From Desarmillaria ectypa (taxonomy: Eukaryota; Basidiomycota; Agaricomycetes; Agaricales; Physalacriaceae), in contig JAUDYN010000008.1 of the NCBI GenBank assembly GCA_030407005.1, positions 2,418,001 to 2,482,000 of the forward strand: a DNA stretch of 64,000 nucleotides, read 5' to 3'. Position numbers and translations under genes: made by a program. The notes below the pieces were generated by a model. That model was not told where the DNA came from, did no database searches, and saw nothing but the letters and a program-made list of their open reading frames with translations. Below, piece after piece: positions 13,001-24,433 of this stretch. The number at the start of each line of letters is the position of its first letter. Position 1 is the first letter of the stretch.

Positions 13001-16000
13001 CTAGGATTCTTCTTCAGGGGTTTCAAATTGTGATTCAGCTTGACTGATCCAGTACTGAGAAATCAGGTGTTCCCTATGTCTTTGTTCAGGTTTATGATCC
13101 ATTTCTGGTATCTATCCTTGCATTGGGCAAGATATGTGACATCACCATTCTCAGAGTATTCATGGTCCAATATCTTGACCACTACTTTGTCCTTGGTTAT
13201 GATTTTAGTGCAGTATAAGGCTTGGTTAATGTTAGCTTTGTATTCTGCAATTGCTTCCATGGCATTTGTCATTTCAGTTTCCTGGACCCAAGAGTTGTGT
13301 TCTCTTGTCCATCCTTTCCATTTGACTAGATAGTCCATGACTTCTCTAGATGGTTGTCCTCATTTGTTACATACTTGACAAGTGCATGAGTCCAAGACTT
13401 CTTTGATTTCATATTCCTCTTGACCATTGACAAGGTCTAGAGGGGGAGGCAGCAGTTGTTGTTGGTTAGGGAATGAGGGTGTGGTGTAGGAAGTCAACAG
13501 TTTTTCATTGAATCAGGGGTGTATCTTCCAGTGGGGTGGTAGCTTTAGTTTGTATGCTGTCATGCTGGCTTTTTCAATGATCTTAAATGGTCCAGTTCAT
13601 TTGTTGTCTAGTTTCTTCTTTGGTTGTGGAAGATGAAGGTTGGCTATGTCGAGCCAGACCTTGTCACCAATTTGATATTCTCTTGATATCTGTTTTTGCT
13701 TGTTGTATTGTGCCTTCATTTGTATTGCTGCTTTCTCCAATGCATCATGGACTTCCTTGTGGACCTTGACCATGGTTTCTGTGAATGTTACTGCTGCAGA
13801 GTTTGCAAAGCTGATCTTTTGGATTGACTCAGGGATGAGTTGGGGGTTTTGTCCATATAGGGTCATAAAGGGACTTTTGCTGGTTGCTGAATGAACTTGA
13901 TTGTTGTGAGCAAATTCAGCAAGTAGTAACTATGTGACCCAATCAGTCTGATAGTGGTTGACAAAGATTCAAAGGTATTTTTCAATCTCCTGGTTGACTC
14001 ACTCCATCTGTCCATTGGTCTGTAGATGATATGTGGTGGATGCATTTTGCATGATGTTCAGCATTTAGTAGAGTTCCTTCATGAAGGCTGACATGAATTG
14101 AGGTCCTTGATCTGAGATGACCACTTGGGGCATTCCATGTTTAGCATAGACATGATTTTGAAGCATAAGGGCCCATCCTTCTGCAGATAGTTCTTTATAG
14201 CATGGGATAAGGAGTATGTTTTTGGAAAAATGATCCACAATGATGAGTAAGGCATTGTAGCCTTTTGATTCTGGAAGACCAGTCACTATATCAACTGAGA
14301 TATGGGTCCAGAGGTTATCTGGGATTGTGTTGGGATGAAGAGGAGCAGCCTTGGCCTGTGTGTCACTCTTCATCCTCTGGCATGTTTCATATCCTTCAAT
14401 ATATGCTTTGACATCTTTTTTCATCTTTGGCCACTAATATTCTCATAGAATGAGTTCCTTGGTTTTTGTGATGTCTGGATGTTCCACAGTAATATGGTCA
14501 TGGAATTGTGCTATAATTTCCCCATGAAGAGTTGCATCTTGAGGAATATAGATGCATCCATCATACCATAATAATTCATCCATCTTGGTGATTCCATGTT
14601 TGTGATTAAGGGATTTTTCAATTTCTTGATCCCACTGTTTTTTTTATCTGGTTGCATCTCTTATATGCATCATTCATTCCTCAGTGGTGGGCAGTATTAA
14701 TGCCCAGAAGTGTTCAGGATTGAGAACCACTACATTTTAGTTATCCTCTTTTCCTTGGTCATGATTGTCCCATCAACTAAGCAGGTCCACTTTCTTGTTA
14801 GCAACTCCTGCTTTGTGTTGGAGTGTAAAATGGTATTCCACTAGTTCCATGACTCATTGAGCTTGTCAACAGTTTAACTTCTGTGGCTTTTGGAAATACT
14901 GAAGGTTCTGGTGATCAGTCCAGATTTTGATGGTCTCTTTGATGCCCATAAGATAATGGCACCATTCTTTCAAGGCTAGCATAATTGCCAGCAATTCTTT
15001 ATCATAGATTTCATAATTGTATTTGATGGCAGTCAAGGCCTTGGATATGAAGGCAACAGGCCTCCATTTGCCATTTTGTTCTTGGCTTAATACAGCTCCA
15101 ATAGCTCCATTGCTGGAGTTGGCCTCTACTCAGAATTTTCCATCATTAGAGGAAATTGTTAGGACAATGTTTGTAGTTATCAATTTCTTGAGTTGTGAAA
15201 ATGCTTGTTTCTGGTCTGGTCTCCAGGTCCAGTCTATCTTCCTGGTCAACTGAGTAAGAGGTCATATGATTTTGGAGTAATCACATATGAATTTTCAATA
15301 GAAATTCATGAATCCTAGAAAAGATTGGAGTTCCTTTTTTTTTTTGTCAGAGTGGGCCACTCCATGATTCTGGCAATTTTGACAGGATCCATGTGGATAG
15401 TGTCTTCGCTGATGATGACCCCAAGGTATTCTGTTTCAAGTACCTCAAACTCGCATTTCTCGGCCTTGAGGAACAACTTGTTTTCTTGCAAGCATTAAAG
15501 AACTTGTCAAATGATGATTTGGTGTTTGGACAGGGATTTTCTGAATATAAGAATATTGTCAAGATAGATGGTGACTTTTCCTCCTGCTATAAGATCTTTG
15601 AAAATATTGTTCATCATCCACTGGAAAGTGGCTGGTGAATTGGTAAGACCAAAGAACATAACTGTAGGTTCAAAGAGCCCTCAGTTAGTTCTGAATGCGG
15701 CTTTTTCTTTGTCTCCTCCTCAGATTCATATGTTGTTGTACCCCCATTGCATATCTAGTTTGGAGAAGTACTTTGCTCCTTGTAGCTTGTCAATGAGTTC
15801 TGATATTAAAGGAAGTGGATAATGATTCTTGATCATCATTTCATTCAATTTTCGGTAATCCTGAACTGGTTGTAATGAACTATCCTTTTTCTTGACAAAG
15901 AAGAAGGGAGAGGCAAAGGGGGATTTAGAGGGATGGATCCATCCAGAGTCAAGATTCTCATCAAGAAATTTATCAAGTTGTTCTTGTTCATTTCTATTGA

Positions 16001-17100
16001 GTGGGTAGACTTTACAGTCTAGGGTGGATTTGGCATTGGGGATTAACTCAATGGTGTGATCCCATGGCTTTTGGTCTGATAATTCATCAAAGCTTTCTTT
16101 AGAGAACAAGTCTTTAAAGCTTTGATACTGAAGAGGAATGAGTTTCTCAAAAGTTTTCTTTGGTTTTTTGGCATTTGTGGCTGCCACCAATTCATTGGCA
16201 TGATGTATGGCTTGGAGGATGATTTCTTCTTGCATGTTTACTGCAAGGATGATTTTGCCTTCCTCCAGTTCTTTATCCCATCTGTCTTCTTCATCTGAAT
16301 CAGGAAGAGTGAAATGATTCTTGATACAGTGACATCATCTGAATGTCATTGATCCTATTTTCCAGTTGACCAGTGGGTTATGGTGTTTAAGCCAGTCATG
16401 GCCCAAATATACTGTTTTGGAGCCTAAGTCAGTGACCACGAGGTCAATTCATTTGACATGATCTCTGATCATCATTTGGAGTTCCATAAATTTGGTTATG
16501 TTGCCTGCTTTGTTATGGGTCCCATTGGCATTGTAAATGGGTATGAGAGTAGTGGCTTTTCTGGTATCCAACTAGTGTTGTTGGACATAGGTTTGGTTGA
16601 TAGAGCTGCCAGTGCAACCACTATTCAACAACATGCAGGTTGTCAGGGTTTTCTTTCTGGTACAGGGAGTGAGTTGGATATCTACCAAAAAGTCCTAGCT
16701 GGAACTTTTGGTTCCATGGATGTACTGAATAGGTTTATGAAGTTTGTAGAGTTGTTCACATGCAGAACTTCCTTCATTGTTCAGGCTCTGGATGAGCTTA
16801 TTGGTAATCTCTCCAAGTTGCTTGGGATGAACCCAAGTAGAGAGAACAGCTTTGGTGACTGCTGAGTTCTTGGTGGCATGGATAGCATGTAGAGTCCAAT
16901 CAACTCCAAATGGTTTGTACCACACATGATTGGGTACCCCCTTGTTAGGCAGGATTTTGGGTGTCAGGGTTTTAGCTTTGGACTGTTTTGCCTTCCATAG
17001 CAGAAAAGCCATGTCATCTTCTTCATCAGGTACTTCAATGATGATGGTGATTCTACTGGGATGCCCTCTCTTTACCACCTGGGTGCTAGCAGATTCCTAT
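13001..17100 (-). pseudogene. Element B pol pseudogene (PR-RT-RNaseH-INT-two chromo-like domains)
   Basis: Read right to left: protease region about 16,540-16,700; RT from about 16,235 (FASPFFFVKKKDSSLQ) to about 15,400; RNase H about 15,300-14,650; integrase zinc-binding and core about 14,460-13,700 (ETCQRMKSD; HISVDIVTGLPES; SDQGPQFM); chromodomain about 13,400-13,240 (MDYLVKWKGWTREHNSW); and a second chromo-like module about 13,190-13,020. The frame ends at 13,001, close to the 3' LTR. This is the best preserved pol of the group but still carries multiple stops. Compared with element A, Arg codons have decayed to CAA in places where A shows TGA. Confidence 0.88.
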
Positions 17101-18129
17101 CCTATGGCTGTTGTGAGTGCTATCAGTGATGGGCAATAGGCAGTTGCACTCCAATCTTCAGAGATGTCAACTGGCAAAGTCAGCATTCATTCTGCATTAT
17201 CAGAGTCAGGATCTGCTGGTACTGGCAGCTCAACTGATACCTTCTCCTCTGAGTTAGGGAGCTTGCTACCATGTTCCTGGCTAGCACTTTCCTTGATGGA
17301 GCTAGGTTGAGGTCTTGCTGGACTCAATCAAACTTTCATATCCTGGTTCAGATGCCCTCTTTTTACTGCCTGGGTGCTAGCAGCTTCCTCCTGTTCTTCG
17401 GCTTGAGTTGCTTTTGGAACTTGAACAACATTGGGAGGATGTCAGACTTGTATTGATGCATCCAAGATTCTGCTACTACCCATTCTGGCAGAGTACTTGG
17501 AGATGATACTAGGTGCAAATATGGATGCCATCATTGCAGTCAGTTTCACCATCTGATTTCTCCTGACTGGACCAAGTAGCATATGGCCCTGGCTCTGGCC
17601 TTGGTAGGCACTTGTTTCCCCCACCGACCCTGGTGAGGTTGGTGGACTTGGCTCCTTAAATGGGGGCACTGGGGTGTTCAGACTTCTGAGAGGTCTGAGG
17701 ACATCTCACCTACTTGCTCCTGCCTGTGGTTTTACCCATGTATCTGGCAAGTTCTGCTGTGCAGGCTCAGTGGACTTTGTGGCAGTGTCAGCACCACCTG
17801 GCAAATCCTGCACCTCATTGGGGGCTCAGAATTCACTATAGATTACTGTGTCAGTGTCTTTCAAGAGCATGATGTACCTGTTTGTTGTCAATTCTTTGGT
17901 TTTCTTTGGCTTTGGAGTTTATGACAAAGTCATATAATTATATGTAGTATTTGAATGTCCTAAATCATATACATAAGTCCGACCCATGAAAGCTGAGGAC
18001 TCACCAGTAGAAGACATGGTCAAGCAAGGGGAATTAAACTCTTGTCAACCTAATCTTTTGCCTCCTCTATTTTGGTCATAGGTGGCACCACTTTGTTAGT
18101 GAGCCCTACTGACCTAATATCCTTGAAGT

Positions 18130-20105
18130 CTTTTCTTCTAGGACAATCCTTTGTCAGATGACCTTTCTCATCACATCTGAAACACCTTCCTTTTGCTTTC
18201 CATTGACTAATTTCCATGGGTTTTCCCAATCCTCCATATATTATCCACCTACCAGTTTCAGTATCCTAACTTACTTTCATATTAGCAGTCAGTTTTTGCA
18301 CTGAGAAACTTGTCACTCCAGTGGCAGCTTTGCTGCTGGGGTGCTGTTGTTGTTGGGGGTTGGGGTAGGAGTCCTTTTTCTGCCCATCCTGAGGCATACC
18401 AGTGGTCTGGTCAGAGACTCACTTTCACTGGTGTTTCTCATATATTCACAAGATCTGCTCTTTCCATTCTGAGTATGAGCATGAGATGTTGACACCCATA
18501 TTGAAGATGAAGATCATATAGGAGCTTGGTACTCCTAGTTGGACCATCTTCACCATAGTGCCACACTCATTCTTATTGGTTCATTGGCCCACCAATTTTG
18601 CCTCTTCTTCCAGCTTCTGGAAGTAATGGGAGATGGGCTGTGTTCCCATTCAGAGATCAAACATTTGCTTCTCATGGACTTCTTCAATTGCAGAGTCTCT
18701 GAATTGATAAGAGACCATCTCAACAAAGTCATCCTAAGCAGGATATCAAAAGTGGGTGGTGGTGCCATCATAAGCATTGCTGGCCCAAAACTTGGATCTC
18801 TTGTAGACCCATCAGTCCTTGGCAGCCTCTTTGAAATGTGAGGTTGTGAATAGTACCAGGTGTGATGGCACCTGGAAATAGTGTCAGAACACTTTGAAGT
18901 AGGCAATACAATCACCAATGAAGTGTTCAATGTCATTGTGATCCCCTTTGAATAGATTGGGGGTCTTGACAAGGACTGGCTTGATACCCAAGTATGGGGC
19001 ATTGTCAGGTGCATTCCCAACTGGATTGGGAATAGGGTTGGGAGGACCTTTCCCAGAGGGTGGTCTTAGGATCAAGTAATGATCTGGCCATGAACCAGGA
19101 TAGCCTCTTGGCAGCTCTGTCGGTCTTCCCCTTTTGAGCTCCTTCCCTTTCTCATTCTTATGAAGATATTCTGCTATCATCTTCTGAGCAGCTTCTTCCT
19201 CTGCGAGTTTCTCATGCATCTTCCTTATGTGTTGTTCTTTCTCATTCAGTATGGTCCTTGCTTGCTGCCATATTTTCTCCACTGTTTTTGGGATTGATGA
19301 TGGTCCTGCAGGGATGGAGTCTGTAGGTGTTATTTTGGCTTTGCCACTTTCTCCTACACCTGCAAATAAAAGGCTACCACTCTGGTAGGGATAGTAACCT
19401 TATTGACATGCCTGATTGCATGACAGTGAATCAGGCAATGGTTGTGGTCTTGTGACTGGGGTGTCAGGAGGATAGTCAGAGATGTTCATATATTGGAGTT
19501 GGGAATATCCCAGCCTGCTGTAGTATCCATAATTGTATCTATTCCTCTTAAAGTTGAACATCAAGTCCATTCTCCTCTCGTTAGGCAAGCTCCAGTCACC
19601 ATAACTGTTGAAGGAAGCAACCCAGCTCCCATCATTCCTCTACCATTCTTGGGCATAGCCCTGGTACCAAGTCACTGATGGCACTCAGGCGGATCCACTG
19701 TCTGTTTCGTCTCCTTGGAGAAGATACTAGGAGACATTGTCGGGGTCTGTTGGCAGCAGTACTGCCGTGGTTATTCACAACAGCTCAAGCATTTGAGACT
19801 TAGGTGAGAGAGCAATTGTCAGACCGGATGCTGAATGCAGGGCAATAAAGCTCCTGGTTCCTATTTGCATGGACCTGGGCATAGATTGTGGCATTGGGGT
19901 TGGAACCTCATATTGGATCACTCCTGTTGAGGGCCAGCCACTTGTTCATATCAGGATGGAGCTGTGGCCAGTCCATTCTAGCTTTGACATCAGCCCTTCA
20001 TAGTTCCCAGGCAGCAGATATGAGAGGGCTGAGTATTTGCTGATCAATGTCAGTGAAGGTGGGCCAGGTGCAGTCAGTCCCATCTGGGTTGAAGGGACTA
20101 TCAGT
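18130..20105 (-). pseudogene. Element B gag pseudogene with CCHC zinc knuckle
   Basis: The minus strand shows a charged helical stretch (EQHIRKMHEKLAEEEAAQK near 19,170-19,250), capsid-like sequence (FKGDHNDIEHFIGDCIAYF near 18,890-18,960), LINSETLQLKKSMRS near 18,680-18,730, and the knuckle CFRCDEKGHLTKDC near 18,143-18,185. It is collinear with element D gag at 8,200-10,150. Homology at the 5' side stops at about 20,105, where unrelated sequence begins. Confidence 0.75.
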
Positions 20106-21454
20106 GATATGCCATCTACACATTCACACCTAGATTTTGCAATTTTGTAACAATACTATTGCACATCTATCCTATACTAGTGATACATAGAGGACTATAG
20201 CTGAGGCTTTGAGCTGATAGTTAAAAGCAGTAAGCAACTAGTAGAGCCAGGACTTAGATGCAACACTATTAGTGGGTTAAATCTACCAGCTGGCCAGACT
20301 AGTAACTTGAATGCTAGTAGGACTAAGTGAAATACAGCCACTAGCAAATGAAGAATGCTACTAACACACAAAAACCAGAAGCAGAGTACACAGATCTTGT
20401 GAAGTTCTGTCACTAGCAGCCCAGACTGGGCATAAATGCCTAAGTCAGGATAACTAGTCATATGGCAATCTTGAAACAGGACTTAAAAATAAATTAGGAA
20501 TGGATTAACCTTGAGCCCAGATCCAACTACTGTGATATAAATCTCTTATGATCAATGCTAGTGGAACTGGACTGCACCCTCAATCATGATCAGATAGCTG
20601 TTACAGGCACCAATATCTGGATATCCATATAACTATGTTACTAGGGCATGTAGTTGTGCCAAGGGTGCAGAAAGACCAACTGTGGAGTCTCTAGACTGAA
20701 TATTTGAAAAGAAAACAGACTAGACTGACTATTGTGTGATTATTCACCATTATTCATGACTAGCCAAGAAATCCTTACCAATATACCCTATACCCAGATG
20801 ATATTTATAGTTCTGCCTCAGTAGTATATAAGTAGTGGGATGGGTGGTCATGCAAAGCAGGCAAGCCATCCCCACAGTTGAGCCCTCACTGATAGTAACT
20901 GGTGTCCCCAATTAAAGGCATTTGTGCTTAACCTTGATGAAGTGATTAATAGTTGCTAAGTCACCTATAGTATTACATTGAATTGAAGTTCCTTAGAGTC
21001 ACTGTTGTGTCCTGCAAAGGTCCGGGGTGTTTTGAAGTTAGTTCAAGCAAAGTTCTCAGAGTTACAGTTTATTCTTAGGCCAAGAGCACCACTAGTTAGC
21101 CAAGAGTGTGACTAGTCAAGTGTTTATCACTTATAGGAAGCAGTATAGGGCCAAGAGTGCCACTAGTTCAAAGCAGTTTCAGTCAGAATGAGCGCAGTAG
21201 CTCAAACCAAGTCACTCTTATCCAATTGTATCTTACCCACTCCACTAGTATGAGTAGTACTTTGTATAAACTCACTAGTAACAAATAAAACATCTTTTAA
21301 GACAATTGTACTTGATTATTGAAGTCTGCAGAGTGCTTCTATCATACTTGAAACTGCCTGAGTTCAATATTGGTGATTAAGTGTAGAGTAGTAAGAGGTT
21401 TAGTGTGATTGGTGTTTATTGCCATTCCCTAATTCTTTTGTCACTTGCCATTAC
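20106..21454. other. Unclassified insertion in element B leader
   Basis: Homology to element D's gag/leader stops at about 20,105 and returns only in the last ~36 bases before the 5' LTR. The segment between has no convincing ORF. It is CpG-poor and rich in ACTAG. It contains a promoter-like tatataagtag near 20,826 and three copies of a GCCAAGAG-xxxx-ACTAGT motif (21,078-21,097; 21,099-21,117; 21,149-21,168). A stretch 20,531-20,977 has LTR-like TGTGATA...TATTACA ends, but its flanks do not match as a target duplication. It could be a remnant LTR or another transposon; I cannot classify it. Confidence 0.5.
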
Positions 21455-21490
21455 CAAGCACATCAGCAGTAGGAGAGATCTTTTGACTAA

Positions 21491-21872
21491 TGTTATGGCC
21501 CTGTCTAACATATGACTTAGGACATAAGCTGTATTCTCTGGGCTATCTTGCATTTGGACAATCACCCATTAATGAGATTGAGCTAGGTCTTTGGTATAGT
21601 GCAATAGAAGGTATATGAATGCAATTTAGTTGAAAGATAGAGTACAAAGGTGAAAACTACTCTGCTTATATACTGAAATACAGCATTTATTAATAGATGA
21701 AATGGTAAGGTTCATGAGGAAACCTTGAGGAAGTCAGGTGATTATGGTCCAATAGGAGTAAACAAGAGTGACAACCATGGTAAACTAGGGTGGTTTGTCA
21801 GTGAAATATGTTGATACAAAGTGAAGATGGTGATGAGGACTGATTAGATAAGATAATGGAAAAATCATAACA
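21491..21872 (-). repeat. 5' LTR of element B (382 bp)
   Basis: Partner of the LTR at 12,587-12,968, same length and no gaps. It is flanked on the right by TTCTT, matching the left flank TCCTT except for one transition. In minus orientation it is followed by the leader TTAGTCAAAAGATC. Confidence 0.9.
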
Positions 21873-23207
21873 TTCTTGAAAAAGACAGTAGAAAGCATGA
21901 AGAAGGCATATGATAAGCATCAACAGAATACTATCAAGTACAAACCAGATGACAAAGTGTGGCTAGACATCACAAACCTCCATTTACCTTATCCTAAGAA
22001 GAAACTCAATGATAAACAAGTGGAACTCTTCAAAATTATTACAAAATATAGAGCTTCATCATACAAGCTCAGGCTACTGATATTATGGAAGATCTATAAT
22101 AAGTTCAATAAAACTCTTCTTACCCCATATTATCCTCTAGAATTTCTAAACCAAAAAAAACCACTATTACCACTGCTCAACCTCATAGATGAATAAGAAG
22201 AATATAAGGTCAAATCTATTATAGACTAAAAGAAACAATTCACCAGCAAAGAATACTAATGAAGAAAAGTCATTGAATACCTCATCAAATGGAAGGGATA
22301 TAGAAGCAAAGAAAATACCTGAACTAGAAAGGAACACCTTAAGAATGCTTTAGAGGCAATTTCAGAATTTAAGGACACAGACACAATGTTCAGACATCCA
22401 GAGGATGTATTTCAGCTACAGAAGAAAGAAGTTGAAGAAACAAAACAATAATGAAAAGACAAAAATGAATGACTCATGACTATTTGGGAAGAAAATAAGA
22501 CCAGCGACTCAGATAAAGAAGACCCCTAGGTAACAGCTTATAGCAATTGGGATGATTGCCTTAACAGAGGGATAATATTATAATTTTCCCTCAATCTCAT
22601 CATATCTATCACTATCTTATCTTATCTGAACACCAAGCATTATCTAATCCACTATCTAAGCATCCAATTGCTTATATCATTATAACCATACACAGTCACA
22701 TAAGATGACTCACTATGATGTATGCATTTACTCAATGCATATCTTCTTCACAACTCTTCCACATTCCTGACCAAGACTTTCATGCATGACAGCTGAAACA
22801 TCTGAATGCAAGATTCTCTACTTCCTTTCAGTCTAATTAGTGCACCAGAACCAGACCAACCAGAGCTGTGTAGTTGCAATAATATAGACTCAGATAGTTA
22901 TAAGGTTTCAGGCATAGAAACCACATATAATATGCATTGAACTCTGACTCATAGTACTTATTATTAGTACAGACCACTTTGTATATAAGTAGGTGAAGCT
23001 GTGACCTTAAGCCTCAGCTTCAGACTAAGGTTTAATCTTATACTTCTCTTCAAAGTATCTTCCAACTTCACTATCTGATTCCTCTCCTTTGATCAACTAA
23101 GACATTAGTTGCCATACTCATACAGATTAGTGATGACACCATAGATGACTGTCTGAATGTGAAGCAGCATAGGTGTTTGACCTTATTTGTCAAGTCAGTT
23201 GCTAACA
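21873..23207 (+). mobile_element. Ty3/gypsy element C, right fragment (integrase tail, chromodomain, 3' LTR)
   Basis: The integrase C-terminus resumes here (YKPDDKVWLDITNLHLPYPK near 21,940-22,000). A single chromodomain follows (KVIEYLIKWKGYRSKENT then a stop where Trp is expected, near 22,270-22,320). A frame end at TAG 22,527-22,529, a purine-rich run and a 3' LTR at 22,576-23,207 complete it. Unlike elements A and B it shows no second chromo-like module. It is the continuation of the fragment ending at 12,586. Confidence 0.82.
22576..23207 (+). repeat. 3' LTR of element C (about 632 bp)
   Basis: It starts TATTATAATTTTCCC, a decayed TGTTATAATTTTCCC, after a purine-rich run and ends GTTGCTAACA. 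A TATA-like tatataag lies near 22,983. The 3' part (GACTGTCTGAATGTGAAGCAG) aligns with LTR A (GACTGCCCGAATGCAA),  which confirms family relationship. The boundary is accurate to a few bases. Confidence 0.7.
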
Positions 23208-24300
23208 GCATGTTTGCTATTGATGATATCAACTTTAACAAAATACTCTGCAATCCATCCTAATCTGAATGACTCACTTACTTGACCTGCAGTGATAGAG
23301 ACAAGAACCATTCAAATAAGAGGTGAACAAGTTTAGAGTGCATGTGTGGACTGCATAGCACAGAAGAGCCTTATGTTAGACAGGGAGAGAGTGGACAGTG
23401 GCAGACATCATTCTGATTGCACAGCCATGGTTCTGGGCACATTCATTACATCCTTATAACTATCAGGGCCCCACCTTGCTTCTATCCTCTCTCTAATATA
23501 TGCTTGCTTCTGGATCAGGCTATGAAAAGAATAAGCACCCCTGGATATAAGCAAGAAGTGTCAAGACTTTCCATGCTGCATATCTCCTGGTCCTTCTGCC
23601 ACCTTCCTGAGCCCATACCATGTTATTCCCATCATTGTTGAGTATGACAAACAGGTCCTTCCCTCCACAACATGGACATGTCACCCCAAAATCAGGTCCT
23701 TGGATTAGTCATCTTCAGTTATGAATCCAATCATTGAGAAAGAGAGGGGAAGACAACCAGAGGCAGGGTGAATAGACTGTGGGAGGAAAGTTTTGGTTAA
23801 AATGCACTGATGTGGCAGTGTCATATGTGTGTCATTGTCCAAAAATCAACCGGAGTCATCCCACTGAGGTGGCAAAAGTCCTCTACTCTCCACTACAGCG
23901 GTACGTACCTCTTTTATAACTACTAACTAATATCAAATAGACACTATCGAACGAGTCATGAACGGTGGAGCAAGTGGAGCGACAACGGGGTAGTAAATGG
24001 AGAGAAAGGGACTGGGCCTGAGGCCGGCTCGTTACACCTAGAATGCCAACTGATAACCATGAGATTACCTCTACATCCCTTGTAAAATGTTTCAAGGTGT
24101 CCTCGATGTCCCGGCGGCTATAGTAGTGGCAACGACGTTCACCAAATTAGGAGGGAGACGTCAAGTCGAATGCAGTTATTAGAAGTAATGGTTCCTTTCC
24201 TCAGGCCACCAGAGAGGCGAATGAAACGGCACTATAGAAAGAATTAAACCGGGCACAAGGTGGAGAATACAACATACAATTTGACACGATTATACAATTT
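23208..24300. other. Intergenic; edge of the CpG-poor block
   Basis: No gene found. The part before about 23,850 is CpG-free or nearly so and may be older transposon debris; the part after about 23,900 has normal CpG density. ORFs here are short and show no recognisable family. Confidence 0.6.
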
Positions 24301-24433
24301 CAAAATTTCCGTCGCTTCTGCCAGTACTCATCATCAGAAGCCATCCTTGTCTTCTTCACATCTCGTCACGAGCATCTCTTCTTTCCCTCTCACTACGCAT
24401 ACTTATCAACTTCCGGATCCATCTTGTTAACAT

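Larger units (their letters stand above)
12587..21872 (-). mobile_element. Ty3/gypsy element B, full length, inverted, decayed
   Basis: Both LTRs are present (12,587-12,968 and 21,491-21,872, each 382 bp), with gag then pol between them on the minus strand. Five-base flanks TCCTT (12,582-12,586) and TTCTT (21,873-21,877) differ by one C/T transition and are probably the target duplication. The flanking sequence is two halves of the same integrase of element C. By hand alignment the LTRs differ at about 27 of 382 positions, nearly all transitions, so this copy is far older than the copia element at 32 kb. A leader insertion of about 1.3 kb lies at 20,106-21,454. Confidence 0.9.

Noticed and set aside
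20531..20977. Solo LTR in the element B leader
   Set aside because: The ends look LTR-like (TGTGATA...TATTACA) but flanks (ACTAC and TTGAA) do not match and no partner exists in the window; reported only as unclassified sequence.
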